64,000 nucleotides of DNA from JAJPHI01 sp035541875 (GCA_035541875.1 DATKML010000053.1:1-64000); one strand, 5' to 3'; positions 52,668 to 62,143 are shown, counted from the stretch's first letter. Notes: generated by a model not told the origin, from the letters alone. A program made the numbers and translations.

Positions 52668-52926
52668 ATGAGACGAGTAGTGGCCTTGAAGACGGATAAG
52701 GGCAAGAAAGTTGTGATCCATCTCGATAACTGGGGTGGAGGAATCGATCGCCAGTTCCGTCGATGGATTCGTGAGCACGACGGATGGCGCTGTCTCGAAA
52801 CAGGCGAGATGGGCCGTAAGACCAGTCTGTTCTTCGGTAACCTTTTCGGCCGACGTACCTTACCGCGAAGCCAACCTGTATAAGCCAAGCGGCGACCTGA
52901 TACATATCTCTCGCCCTGACTTCTGA
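52668..52926 (+). pseudogene. Small hypothetical gene with probable frameshift
   Basis: ATG 52668 reads MRRVVALKTDKGKKVVIHLD and continues to TSLFFGN near 52843, then runs out into an unlikely Arg-rich end. One frame over, TFSADVPYREANLYKPSGDL and IHISRPDF continue the protein. An indel in the CCTTTT run near 52845 would join them, giving an 86-residue protein. No known family is recognised. Low expression evidence; a sequencing error is possible. Confidence 0.42.
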
Positions 52927-52987
52927 TCGCGTCCCAAGATCGATCGAACGCGGCTGTGCTAAGCTGCGGCCCGAGGGAGGTTTGGTC

Positions 52988-53641
52988 GTGAATCTCGACT
53001 CCGTCAGGGATCGCTTGGGGCAGCTATCGGACCGTGGCAAAGAGCTGGTCGCGGGCCGTTACAAATCCGAATACTCGAACCAGGAGCTGGTCGATCCGGC
53101 CGGTTTCCGCGAATGGCAAGTCGGATGCGTCGTCTTTCTGCGCGAAGCGCTGGGGGCCGAAAGCCCTTACGCCAAAGAATTCGAATTCAATTGTGATAGC
53201 CCCTTCCTGTCCGCGGTCGTGCGCGGACAGGCGATTCTGCGAGCGGCGCGCGAATATATCGAATTCGGGCCCGTCGCCAGAGTCGAGGAGCTGGTCGCCG
53301 CGGAGATCTTTTCCGATCTAATCGGGATGGCGGGACGACTGTTGCGCGAAGGCCGGATGAACGCAGCGGTGATCGTCGCGGCGGCGGTACTTGAAGACGT
53401 GATGCGCCGCAGCGCGCGCCATCGTCAGATCCCGATACGCGAGAACGTCGATACGCTCGTCGAGCTTAACGCGAAGATGATAGCGGGTGGAGCTTATCCG
53501 TCGGCGGTGCGCCAACGGATCGACGGCTGGGCAACTCTGCGAGCACGCGCCGAGGTCGAAACTTTCGAGGCGGAAGCTCAGTCAGATATCGAACGAATGA
53601 TTCGTGGAGTGCAGGAGTTCGTTAACGACCATCTGTTCTGA
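52988..53641 (+). CDS. Hypothetical helical protein
   Basis: About 217 residues, all-helical, with no signal peptide. GTG 52988 follows GAGGGAGG by seven bases. Residues near 120-150 (GRMNAAVIVAAAVLEDVMRR) and NVDTLVELNAKMIAGGAYPS resemble the C-terminal part of DUF4145-like proteins found in defence or restriction contexts. The match is weak and no function can be assigned. It lies alone between a decayed small gene and a convergent OmpA lipoprotein gene. Confidence 0.62.
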   Translation: MNLDSVRDRLGQLSDRGKELVAGRYKSEYSNQELVDPAGFREWQVGCVVFLREALGAESPYAKEFEFNCDSPFLSAVVRGQAILRAAREYIEFGPVARVEELVAAEIFSDLIGMAGRLLREGRMNAAVIVAAAVLEDVMRRSARHRQIPIRENVDTLVELNAKMIAGGAYPSAVRQRIDGWATLRARAEVETFEAEAQSDIERMIRGVQEFVNDHLF

Positions 53642-53689
53642 GGATGCGCCGCCTGGAGCGACAGCGCATCCTCAAATTCACGCGAGTAG

Positions 53690-54244
53690 TTAGTTACCCG
53701 AACCAGCGAGGGTTAGTTCCACGCGGCGGTTTTGCGCACGACCCTCGGCCGTGTCGTTGGGCGCGACCGGGTTCGCATCGCCGAAACCCTGGGCGGTAAT
53801 CAGCGTCGGATTTACTCCCTGCGAGACGAGGAAGTTAGCAACGTTATCCGCACGCTTTTGCGACAGGATAAGGTTGGTCGTGATCCCCTGCCGTCGCAGC
53901 ACCGGACCAATCGGTACGTTATCGGTATAGCCGTTCACGTTAATCCGCGTCTGCTGCATCGGGGCGAGAATCGGCGCCATCTTGGCAATCATCTGCATCG
54001 CGCCGACCGACATGTGCCAGTCTCCGGAGGGGAAGAGCAGCTCGTCGTTTACCGTCACTTTGATAGCATTCTGCAACCGCTCGATGTGCATCTGCTGCGA
54101 TTGAATCTGGGCCGACATCGTCTGGTTGAGGGCGTCATAGCGGGCCTGGAGAGCATCGTACTTTTGCTGCGACACGCATCCAGCCAACGACACGACAGCG
54201 ATAGCGGCTGCGGCAGCGGATCTGGTCGATTTGAAGCGGGACAT
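53690..54244 (-). CDS. OmpA-family lipoprotein
   Basis: A 184-residue lipoprotein: lipobox SLAGC (Cys23), a coiled coil of about 40 residues (YDALQARYDALNQTMSAQIQ), then an OmpA/MotB domain with INVNGYTDNVPIG and EGRAQNRRVEL. It should tether the outer membrane to peptidoglycan. The short coiled coil distinguishes it from the Pal family. Located convergent with 52988 and separate from the lipoprotein operon at 26223. Confidence 0.9.
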   Translation of the reverse strand: MSRFKSTRSAAAAAIAVVSLAGCVSQQKYDALQARYDALNQTMSAQIQSQQMHIERLQNAIKVTVNDELLFPSGDWHMSVGAMQMIAKMAPILAPMQQTRINVNGYTDNVPIGPVLRRQGITTNLILSQKRADNVANFLVSQGVNPTLITAQGFGDANPVAPNDTAEGRAQNRRVELTLAGSGN

Positions 54245-54378
54245 TTTCGGTGCTTTTCCTCACTGTCGCCGCAAACTTTCAGGGGCGATGCGGCTGGATC
54301 GTTATACACTCCCACGCGGAGCCAACCAAGTAGCTAGCGCTATGCGTAAGTGGGTCGGATTCACCGACGGCATCAAAG

Positions 54379-54410
54379 AAAAGGGCGCAGCCAGGTGCCG
54401 CGCCCTTTGC
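54379..54410. terminator. Terminator hairpin between two minus-strand genes
   Basis: AAAGGGCGC pairs with GCGCCCTTT across an eleven-base loop. On the minus strand it ends the gene at 54434; T runs flank both sides. Confidence 0.72.
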
Positions 54411-54433
54411 CAGTCGATCGTATTAGGTTGAAG

Positions 54434-54736
54434 TTAGAAAGTAGGAGCGGAAGGAACGATGGCGCTGCTCTGGCGAACGTCAAGTTTGCCCTGGAAGCAG
54501 GCATCGGGATCACCGACCACGCTGTGCTGCGAATAGAGGCTATCTGCCTTGCAGGACTTTTCAGGCTTGTGCTCAACGGACGTGTTAAGCATCGGCGAGA
54601 TAAGGCCGAGCATTGATTGCCCGTTGGTGACGGTGCCGGCGGACGGCGCAGCCTGGGTCGATTGAGCACGCGCCGGTGCGTACGCGAGCAGGAGTCCGCC
54701 TACTACGATAGCGGCAACCTTGGTTGAAACGGTCAT
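54434..54736 (-). CDS. Small secreted protein of unknown function
   Basis: A 100-residue exported protein: signal peptide MTVSTKVAAIVVGGLLLAYA ending at ARAQ. The mature part is Ser/Pro-rich with two Cys (KSCKAD and DACFQG) and no known domain. A strong ribosome site (GAGGAGG) precedes the ATG. An inverted repeat GTACGA-N12-TCGTAC about 70-90 bases upstream may be an operator. It is followed by a terminator. Not recognised as a family. Confidence 0.6.
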   Translation of the reverse strand: MTVSTKVAAIVVGGLLLAYAPARAQSTQAAPSAGTVTNGQSMLGLISPMLNTSVEHKPEKSCKADSLYSQHSVVGDPDACFQGKLDVRQSSAIVPSAPTF

Positions 54737-54804
54737 GTTACTGAACCTCCTCGTTACCCGTAGCGGTCCGTCTCAGGCCGTTTACGGCCGCGAGGGTACG
54801 TAGA

Positions 54805-54828
54805 GTACGATTTATGATTTCTTCGTAC
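54805..54828 (-). promoter_or_regulatory. Possible operator upstream of the small secreted protein
   Basis: GTACGA and TCGTAC flank twelve AT-rich bases, 69 bases before the ATG at 54736. A TTGACT sequence next to it could be a -35 element. Suggestive only. Confidence 0.35.
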
Positions 54829-54885
54829 CAGTCAACCACCTTAAGTGTCGCCTTCGTGACTAAACGGCGGGCAGATGGTGTTCGT

Positions 54886-56313
54886 CTAGGCTGAGGCCTC
54901 CAGCCCTTCGTGTTCCAACCGATACCGCGACATCTTGCGATAAAGGGTGGAGAGATGAATCCCGAGCATCTGGGCCGCGCGCACCTTGTCGCCTTTGACC
55001 TCCTGCAAAATCCGCCGCATGTGATCGCGCTCGAGTTCTTCAAGCGTAATACCGGTCTGGATAGTAGGGGTCGCGTCGGCGCCGGCGTTCATCTTTTCCG
55101 GCAGGTCGTGGCTATGAATAACGTCGGTTTCGGCAAGGATCGTTGCGCGCTCGACGGTATTTTCCAGTTCGCGCACGTTGCCGGGCCACGAGTAGCCGAT
55201 GATCAGGCGCATAGCGCCCTTCGAGAAGCGCATCGCGGGGCGCCCCAGCGCTTTTTCGTATTTGCGCAGAAAATGGTTGGCGAGCAACGGAATATCGTCC
55301 TTGCGATCGCGCAGTGCGGGCAACTGGATCCCGATAACGTTGATTCGATACAGCAGCTCTTCGCGAAAGCGTCCCTCGCGGCCTTCCTTCTCTAGATCCT
55401 TGTTGGTGGCGCAGATGACGCGCACGTCGAAGCTGGTCGGTTCATTTGAACCGAGCGGATAGCATTCGCGCTCTTGCAGGGCGCGCAGCAACTTCACTTG
55501 TAGCGCCAGAGGCATATCGCCGATTTCGTCGAAGAAGATAGTGCCTTTATCCGCAGCCTTGAGAAGGCCGATTTTGTCCTGCGATGCACCCGTAAAGGCG
55601 CCACGTTTGTAACCGAAGAGCTCACTTTCGAGGAGATTTTCGGGCAAGGCGCCGCAATTGATCGGCAGAAAGCGCTTGTTGGCGCGCTCGGATCCGAAGT
55701 GAATCGCGCGTGCCACCAACTCTTTACCGGTGCCGCTTTCACCGGTGATCAGAACGCTCGAATCCGTCCGCGCGACCTTCTCCATCACGCGAAAGACGCG
55801 ATTGATAGCGTCGCAGCTACCGATGATATTTTCGAAGCGATATTTCTCGCGTAGCTCGCGCCGCAAGAAGCGGTTCTCGTGAAACAGCGCCTTTTGGGCG
55901 AGAGCGTTGCGCACCACTGCTTTGAGATGATCGTTGGCGAAGGGCTTGGTGATGTAATCATAAGCGCCTTTGCGGAGTGCCTCGACGGCTGATTCCACAC
56001 TGGCATAGGCGGTTACGATAATACCCATCACTTCGGGATCGAGATCGCGCATCCGTCCGAGCATATCGAGCCCGCTCGCTCCGCCGCCGAGATTTAAATC
56101 GAGAATCGCCAGATCGATCTTCTCGCGCTCAAAGGCCGCAAGTGCGGCGTCCGGTGCCGGGACCTCAACGACTTCGTAGCCCTCGCTACGGAGCAGCTGG
56201 ACGATAATCGATCGCATCAACTGTTCGTCTTCGACGACCATGATGCGATAGGCAGGACGTTCCGGGCGCTGCCATTCGGCAGCGCCATTGGTGCTGACTT
56301 CGCCGTTCATCAA
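54886..56313 (-). CDS. Sigma-54-dependent NtrC-family response regulator
   Basis: A 475-residue regulator with REC domain (phospho-acceptor D72 in LAILDLNLGG), AAA+ domain with Walker A GESGTGKELVARAIHF and the sigma-54-binding GAFTGAS loop, and a C-terminal Fis-type HTH (RAAQMLGIHLSTLYRKMSRY). It activates sigma-54 promoters when phosphorylated. The histidine kinase gene is four bases upstream, so the pair is a complete two-component system. An N-terminal extension of 20 residues precedes REC. Targets are unknown. Confidence 0.94.
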   Translation of the reverse strand: MMNGEVSTNGAAEWQRPERPAYRIMVVEDEQLMRSIIVQLLRSEGYEVVEVPAPDAALAAFEREKIDLAILDLNLGGGASGLDMLGRMRDLDPEVMGIIVTAYASVESAVEALRKGAYDYITKPFANDHLKAVVRNALAQKALFHENRFLRRELREKYRFENIIGSCDAINRVFRVMEKVARTDSSVLITGESGTGKELVARAIHFGSERANKRFLPINCGALPENLLESELFGYKRGAFTGASQDKIGLLKAADKGTIFFDEIGDMPLALQVKLLRALQERECYPLGSNEPTSFDVRVICATNKDLEKEGREGRFREELLYRINVIGIQLPALRDRKDDIPLLANHFLRKYEKALGRPAMRFSKGAMRLIIGYSWPGNVRELENTVERATILAETDVIHSHDLPEKMNAGADATPTIQTGITLEELERDHMRRILQEVKGDKVRAAQMLGIHLSTLYRKMSRYRLEHEGLEASA

Positions 56314-56317
56314 GAAA

Positions 56318-58045
56318 TCACTCGCATTTTGCGCTGGCAGGTAGATTGTTCAGTTCGACAGGCAACGAGATCACCACCTTGGTTCCAGCGCCAGGTGAGC
56401 TCTCGACTTTGATCGTGCCCTGATTCGTTACAACGATACTTTGGCAGAGGGAGAGACCCAGCCCTACGCCGGAGCCGGCGGGCTTGGTCGTGAAGAAAGG
56501 ATCGAAGACCCGCTGCAGGTTCTCCGGCGCGATTCCGCATCCGTTGTCCGCGATCGTCATCATGACCCGGGGATCTCCGGACGCGGCGCAACAGTTACCA
56601 GTCGCAATACTGATTATGCCGTGGCCGTGATCGATCGCATCGACAGCGTTGAACAGAAGATTCAGGATGACCTGCTGAATGCCATTGTGGTCAGCAAAGG
56701 CGGCAGCCAGGTCGGGCGAGAGAGATGACTCGAGCCGGACTCCATCGAAACGACGATTGTAGGTCACCAAGCGCAGCGTCTCTTCAATCACCCCGTTAAG
56801 ATCGAGGGCACGCCGCTCCGGCGGCGCGGGACGCGCGAAGTTCACCAAATCCTTGACCGTGGTCGCAATGCGGTTAATCTGCGAAAGAATCGTCCGCAGG
56901 GTTACCTGACGCTCAGGATCAGATTCACCCGGCAATATCGCCTGGACCAGCGACGAGATCGAGGCGAGCGGATTATTCACTTCGTGAGCGACGCCGCTGG
57001 CGAAAGTTCCAGCCGCGGCCAGACGTTCAGCTTTGACCAGCGAATCGAGCATCTCGTGGCGCTGCGTCACTTCCCGCAGGATCATCTGGATAAAGCGGCG
57101 ATTACCCGACGAGATCACCGCCGAATGCACATCGAAGTAGCGACCACTGATCGGGAGGTCGAGCGCCTGATCAGAACCTCGCGCCAGAACTTGTTCAATA
57201 TGCTTCAGGACGCCCGGACGCATCTCCTCTGGGCAAAGATCCGCTAGTTCGGTACCGAGCAGTTCCTTTTCGCGCTCTTCTGGCAGGAGCTCGTGCAGGG
57301 CTTTAGCGGCGGCATTGGCGCTCATCACGACCAGGGTATCCGGGTCGATCTCGTACATCGGATCGGGCGCGGCCTCGATCGAATTGCGGTACTTCTCCTC
57401 GGAAGCCTTGAGAGCGCGCTCGCGCGATTCGATATAGAACTGCGCGACCATCAAGCGCCGCTCGTCGACCGCAGCAACGATAGTATCGCGTGCAAGCTCG
57501 CCGCGACGCCCCTTCAGTGAGGCGCGCAGGTATTTGAGAATCACCTGCTTGAGGATGATATGGAAAAGGTTGAATTCGGCCGGTTTGGCCCGCGCCAGCA
57601 TCCCTTCCTGACAGTGTCGCCGCAGATGGACGTAGGTTCGGAGATCGTCGGGGTCTCGCAGATGAGCAACGAAGCGGATGAGCGCATTGGCCATCCCCTC
57701 GCGCTGCAGAGGCGCCATGATCGATTTCTCAATCGCGACGCACCACTCCTCGACTATCTGATCAAAGTTCCGTTCGATTAACGACACCGCGTCGGCACGG
57801 GCCTTGGCACTCGCCTCTCCGCGGTCGAAGGCAGGAGCGAAGAGTTCCGCCAGCATCTTTTCGATCGGATTAAGCTGAATCCGAATCGCATCGAGTTCCT
57901 CGGACAGCGCCTCTATCGGTGTATCGGTAGCTTCACGATGAGTCGCCTTTCGAGGCCGAGCGACCTTGCGTACCGAACGGGAAAGTTTTCGAAGACGAGT
58001 GAGGCGTCCCGGCGATTTCTCAAGCGAAGGATGGGCTCGCGGCAT
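56318..58045 (-). CDS. PAS-containing sensor histidine kinase
   Basis: A 575-residue soluble kinase with no membrane helix. After a basic N-terminus comes an all-helical region (residues 60-220) like RsbRD-type sensor domains, then a PAS domain (YRNSIEAAPDPMYEIDP), the HisKA helix with phospho-His in ASGVAHEVNNPLA, and an HATPase domain with N box and GIAPENLQRVFDPFFTTKPA and GVGLGLSLCQSI. It phosphorylates the adjacent NtrC-type regulator. The cytosolic helical domain suggests an internal signal. The gene diverges from the glycosyltransferase gene. Confidence 0.93.
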   Translation of the reverse strand: MPRAHPSLEKSPGRLTRLRKLSRSVRKVARPRKATHREATDTPIEALSEELDAIRIQLNPIEKMLAELFAPAFDRGEASAKARADAVSLIERNFDQIVEEWCVAIEKSIMAPLQREGMANALIRFVAHLRDPDDLRTYVHLRRHCQEGMLARAKPAEFNLFHIILKQVILKYLRASLKGRRGELARDTIVAAVDERRLMVAQFYIESRERALKASEEKYRNSIEAAPDPMYEIDPDTLVVMSANAAAKALHELLPEEREKELLGTELADLCPEEMRPGVLKHIEQVLARGSDQALDLPISGRYFDVHSAVISSGNRRFIQMILREVTQRHEMLDSLVKAERLAAAGTFASGVAHEVNNPLASISSLVQAILPGESDPERQVTLRTILSQINRIATTVKDLVNFARPAPPERRALDLNGVIEETLRLVTYNRRFDGVRLESSLSPDLAAAFADHNGIQQVILNLLFNAVDAIDHGHGIISIATGNCCAASGDPRVMMTIADNGCGIAPENLQRVFDPFFTTKPAGSGVGLGLSLCQSIVVTNQGTIKVESSPGAGTKVVISLPVELNNLPASAKCE

Positions 58046-58236
58046 AGTTGGTCATCCCTAAATCAGCTCTTTGCATTATGCAATAGATTACCATCAATTC
58101 CTAACGCAAGATGCAAATCGTCGAGGCACGTTTGAGTCGCCGCAAAACGTTAAGCAAGCCGCACCAATTCGTCGGAGAAAGTTACCCATAACCTCTGAGA
58201 GCCTCGGCAACCGATTGAAAATAAAGGATTTATTCG

Positions 58237-60762
58237 GTGGCATGGCTTTGGCTCTGGAGTCTGGTCGTGATACCAGACCGAAGCGATACCAGGGTTAAAG
58301 CCAGCGGCAAGTTCTTCAGCCGCTCGGGTCGTAAGTTCTTCTTTAAGGCGATGCGGCTTGATGACTGCGGCGATTCCCTCGACTTCAGCGCCAAGCTCAG
58401 TTTGCGCAGACGCCTGGACGAACTCAACAACGCGCATACGACGGGACTGATTCTCAAAGAGGGTCAGGCCGAACCGGTTCTTGGTATCGCGGCGCAGGTG
58501 GGCCTTCCTGCGATGGTCGAGCTCCTGATTCCGGTCGAAGAGCTGTTGTCCGATACCGGTCTACGCGGCCTCACGACACGGCTGTCACAAACGGCGAAGC
58601 TCCTGCGCTCGTATCCTACCCTGATGGGCTATCTGCTCGACTGCGAAGTCGATCCGACCGCACTACGTCATCGCGGGTTGGAGCAGGTGCGTAAGCGCCT
58701 GAGCAAGCTGGTCCGCGCTATTCGGAAGGTCGATGCCGAACGTCTTATCGCCCTGAAGCACCGGCCGGCGACGGTCGGACTGACCCTGCTGGAAGAAGAC
58801 CTTATTTACGCGGAGCTCCCGACATTATCGCCCACCGAGCTGCGCGATTACGTAGTACGAATCCACAATCTCGCCGAGGCACGCCCGATCGTGCTCGAGT
58901 TTGGCGAGGGGCTCCCCGGGCAGGATGAGTTGGTGGCTAGTGCCTTCGGCCTTGGCGCCGCAGGGGTGGTCGCGCCGGCGGTGCAGCCAGCGGCATCGCA
59001 CGGATGGCTGAGGGTGCGGACGCTGAGCGCCGGGGAGCTTCTCCCCTTTGTTAACCTGAATAGCACTTGTCCGCCGAAATTAGCCGAGCCGCCGATGGTT
59101 TCGGTGGTGATCTGCGCCTACAACGCTGAGCGCACGATGCGTGCGTGCCTCAAATCGCTGCGGACGATCGATTACCCCAACTACGAAGTGATTATCGTCG
59201 ACGACGGTTCCCGTGACCGCACGGCGGAAATCTCGATGGATTTCCCGGAATATCGACTGATTCGCCAGCCGAACAAGGGACTGAGCGTCGCGCGCAACGT
59301 CGGGATGCAGGCGGCACGCGGCGAAATCGTCGCGTACACCGATTCGGACTGCGTGGTCGATCCGCATTGGCTCACGCTGATGGTCCGTACCATGACCGAA
59401 CGCAACTTCGACGGATGCGGCGGACCAAACTACGCGCCGCACGAAGATGGCTGGATAGAGGGTGCCGTGGCGGCGTCGCCCGGTGCACCATGCCATGTGC
59501 TGGTCGGCGACGACAAGGCGGAGCATCTCGCGGGTTGCAACATGATGTTCCGTAAATCGGCGCTGCTTGCGATCGGCGGTTTCGATGCGCAATTTACCGC
59601 CGCTGGCGACGACGTCGATATCTGCTGGCGACTAATCGATGCGGGCTTCTCGGTCGGTTTCTGCCCTGCAGCCTTCGTATGGCACTTCCGCCGCAACACC
59701 GTGAAAGCCTACTACGGCCAGCAGCGCGGTTACGGCAAAGCCGAGGCGATGCTGTTCCTCAAGTATCCCGAACGCTTCAACGGCCTCGGCCAAATCCGCT
59801 GGCGCGGCACGATTCCAGGACTTGCTCGGACGATCCCGGGTGGGGCACAGAATCGAATCGGATGGGTTCGCCGCCGCAAGGATTTGCAGCGCGTCCACGA
59901 AGCGCAGTTGAGCGTGCTCAAGGTTCTGCCGCTGACGACGGAATGGAACGCCGCCGCGGCCGTAGCACTCCTGTTGTCACTAGGCATGGGAATCACGCTG
60001 CTTCCGGCGCTTGTCATGCTCGCGCTTAGCCCCGTCTGGGCCATCTACTACGCGGCTAATGCACCGCTCGAAAAATGCCATCGTGGGTTTATCTCGCGCG
60101 CACTGATTGCCTGGCTCGCCTACAGCGGCCCGATGTCGCGAACGATCGCGCGCTATCGATGGCGTAAGGGAGCCCGCCGTCCGGAAAGCCTCGATGTCGA
60201 ACCGCGGCAGCGCCCAACGATCGATTGGATTCGCCGCACGGTACGCCTCGCCTACTGGAACGAGGTCTGGACTACGCGCGATAGCCTGCTGGAGAAGATC
60301 AGCCGCCTGCATATCCAGGTTGGTCGCCCAGCCACGCCGGATATCGGATGGAGCGACGCGGACCTTATCGTCGAACCCGGTGCGCTGACCCGCGTCGAGA
60401 TTAAGACCGCCGACGAAGAACACAGCGGTAATCGGATGAAGAATCACGTCGCGATTCGCGCCCGCCTGACCGGTTCAACCAAGCTGGGCTTGGCCGTAAG
60501 CAGTATCGCGGCGGTTATCGCAATCGCGCTGGGCACTGAGACCTTGGGGCTGACGCTCGGCGCCGTGACCCTCGGCCTGACGATCTGTGCCGCCGGTGAA
60601 ATCTTTGAGACGCTGCGACTGGCCTACCGAATCGTAGAGCAATCGGCTAACGAACTCGGACTGGTGCCGCTGGGCAAGCCGACGGTGGCTGCGCTGCGCA
60701 AATCGGAGAAAGTCACGCTCAAGCCTCAGGAAGCCGCAGTCGAGCGGGCTACTATTCGCTAA
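58237..60762 (+). CDS. GT2 glycosyltransferase with N-terminal glycosidase-like domain
   Basis: An 841-residue protein. Residues about 20-270 look like a degenerate TIM-barrel glycosidase-type domain (RVKASGKFFSRSGRKFFFKA at the start). Residues about 285-520 are a GT2 catalytic domain: VVICAYNAERTMRACLKSL, VDDGSRDRT, YTDSDC and GDDVDICWRL. After it come two or three membrane helices (around 590 and 755), suggesting export or membrane anchoring. Such fusions are known in exopolysaccharide clusters. The start could also be GTG 58267. No other polysaccharide genes are nearby. Confidence 0.82.
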   Translation: MAWLWLWSLVVIPDRSDTRVKASGKFFSRSGRKFFFKAMRLDDCGDSLDFSAKLSLRRRLDELNNAHTTGLILKEGQAEPVLGIAAQVGLPAMVELLIPVEELLSDTGLRGLTTRLSQTAKLLRSYPTLMGYLLDCEVDPTALRHRGLEQVRKRLSKLVRAIRKVDAERLIALKHRPATVGLTLLEEDLIYAELPTLSPTELRDYVVRIHNLAEARPIVLEFGEGLPGQDELVASAFGLGAAGVVAPAVQPAASHGWLRVRTLSAGELLPFVNLNSTCPPKLAEPPMVSVVICAYNAERTMRACLKSLRTIDYPNYEVIIVDDGSRDRTAEISMDFPEYRLIRQPNKGLSVARNVGMQAARGEIVAYTDSDCVVDPHWLTLMVRTMTERNFDGCGGPNYAPHEDGWIEGAVAASPGAPCHVLVGDDKAEHLAGCNMMFRKSALLAIGGFDAQFTAAGDDVDICWRLIDAGFSVGFCPAAFVWHFRRNTVKAYYGQQRGYGKAEAMLFLKYPERFNGLGQIRWRGTIPGLARTIPGGAQNRIGWVRRRKDLQRVHEAQLSVLKVLPLTTEWNAAAAVALLLSLGMGITLLPALVMLALSPVWAIYYAANAPLEKCHRGFISRALIAWLAYSGPMSRTIARYRWRKGARRPESLDVEPRQRPTIDWIRRTVRLAYWNEVWTTRDSLLEKISRLHIQVGRPATPDIGWSDADLIVEPGALTRVEIKTADEEHSGNRMKNHVAIRARLTGSTKLGLAVSSIAAVIAIALGTETLGLTLGAVTLGLTICAAGEIFETLRLAYRIVEQSANELGLVPLGKPTVAALRKSEKVTLKPQEAAVERATIR

Positions 60763-60800
60763 CAAAACAACTCCGTAGCGACGCAGTAAGCGTCGTCAGC

Positions 60801-60834
60801 AAGTCGCGGCTCCAAAAGGCCGCGACTTTGCTTT
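60801..60834 (+). terminator. Rho-independent terminator after the glycosyltransferase gene
   Basis: AAGTCGCGGC (60801-60810) pairs with GCCGCGACTT (60819-60828) across TCCAAAAG, followed by TGCTTTTGG. Confidence 0.85.
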
Positions 60835-60918
60835 TGGAGCGAGAAGGATTCGCTGGCGGCAGATCGGGCCGGCGCAGTAAGATATCTTCAACTTGGCGGC
60901 ACACGCCGCGCGATTACG

Positions 60919-61422
60919 ATGCCTGTTCACGAACATCATCAGCACTCGGGTAAGCATAAGCATCTGCGAGCCACGGTCATCACCGCGAGTGATACGCGGT
61001 CTGCTCAGGACGACGAAAGCGGTCGCTTGATCCGCGATCTGCTGGAAGAGGCCGGTCACAAGGTGGTGCATTATGAACTGCTGCCCGATGATCCTGAGAA
61101 GCTTCGCGAAGCCGCACTGGCTCGCCTCGCGCAGGACGGCTTGGTGATTATCAACGGCGGCACCGGCATCGCCGAGCGCGATTCGACGATCGAAGCGATC
61201 CGGCCTTTGCTGAGCAAAGAGCTCGAAGGCTTCGGTGAACTATTCCGGATGCTTTCCTATCAGGAGATCGGCGCGGCGGCCTTTTTGAGTCGGGCGCTCG
61301 CCGGTATCGCGCAGGGCCGCATCCTCGTCGCGCTGCCGGGATCACCCGCTGCCTGCCGCCTGGCGATGGAGAAACTGCTGCTTCCACAACTCGGCCATAT
61401 GGCTCATCTGCTGAAATTGTGA
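60919..61422 (+). CDS. moaB: Molybdenum cofactor biosynthesis protein MoaB/Mog
   Basis: A 167-residue MogA/MoaB-fold protein. The pterin/phosphate-binding core is VIINGGTGIAERDSTIEAIR, with TVITASDTRSAQDDESGRLI before it and ALPGSPAACRLAMEKLLLPQ after. It adenylates molybdopterin or acts as the equivalent of MogA. The His-rich start MPVHEHHQHSGKHKH is unusual and may bind metal. The MoaD-MoaE fusion gene follows after ten bases, confirming a Moco operon. No moaA or moaC is in the window. Confidence 0.92.
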   Translation: MPVHEHHQHSGKHKHLRATVITASDTRSAQDDESGRLIRDLLEEAGHKVVHYELLPDDPEKLREAALARLAQDGLVIINGGTGIAERDSTIEAIRPLLSKELEGFGELFRMLSYQEIGAAAFLSRALAGIAQGRILVALPGSPAACRLAMEKLLLPQLGHMAHLLKL

Positions 61423-61432
61423 AATCACGCCT

Positions 61433-62143
61433 ATGAACCGTCTGACGATCAAATTGTTTGCAACGCTACGGGAGCGTGCGCGGATCGCGGAGATCGATCG
61501 CGAATTTCCCGAAGGAACGACGATCGCCGAAATATGGCAACGCCTGCTCGGCGAGTTCCCCGAATTGGGGGGCCATCGCGATGCTATCGCTTACGCGGTG
61601 AACCACGAATACGTGAAAGATGACTATCGCCCGCGCGATCGCGACGAGGTCGCTTTTATTCCTCCGGTCAGCGGCGGCAGCGAAGCGCCATGGTTGGGAC
61701 CAATCTCAATCGGGCGTGATGCGATCGATGTAAGCGCACTCGAACAGTCCGTAGCGAGTCCGGCGGCAGGCGCGATCGTCACCTTTGCCGGCACGACGCG
61801 CGAGAGCAACGTTGGTCGCAAGGTGATCCGTCTCGAATATGAGGCCTACGAACCGATGGCGCTATCCGAAATGCGCAAGCTCGCGATCGAAGCCGGCGAG
61901 CGCTGGAAGATCGTGCGGATTGCGATTCAACATCGCGTGGGGCTGGTAGAAATCGGCCAGACGTCGGTTGCAATCGCGGTTGCCTCGGCCCATCGCGCAG
62001 AGGCCTTCGAAGCCTGTCGCTTCGCGATCGATCGCCTCAAGGAAATCGTGCCGATCTGGAAGAAGGAATACTTCGAAGGCGGCGAGCTTTGGGTCGGATG
62101 CCAGAATTCCCATCCGCCCGAGCTCCATGGCCATCGGCATTGA
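61433..62143 (+). CDS. moaX: Molybdopterin synthase MoaD-MoaE fusion
   Basis: A 236-residue fusion. Residues 1-82 are a ubiquitin-like MoaD ending in IPPVSGG (G81-G82), and residues about 90-230 are a MoaE domain with TFAGTTRESNVGRKV, EYEAYEPMA and KKEYFEGGELWVG. Together they would form molybdopterin from cyclic pyranopterin. MoaD normally needs a free C-terminal Gly-Gly to carry the thiocarboxylate, but here S-E-A follows it. Cleavage after G82 or an unusual mechanism is needed, as proposed for MoaX proteins. The His-rich tail ELHGHRH is noted. Confidence 0.92.
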   Translation: MNRLTIKLFATLRERARIAEIDREFPEGTTIAEIWQRLLGEFPELGGHRDAIAYAVNHEYVKDDYRPRDRDEVAFIPPVSGGSEAPWLGPISIGRDAIDVSALEQSVASPAAGAIVTFAGTTRESNVGRKVIRLEYEAYEPMALSEMRKLAIEAGERWKIVRIAIQHRVGLVEIGQTSVAIAVASAHRAEAFEACRFAIDRLKEIVPIWKKEYFEGGELWVGCQNSHPPELHGHRH

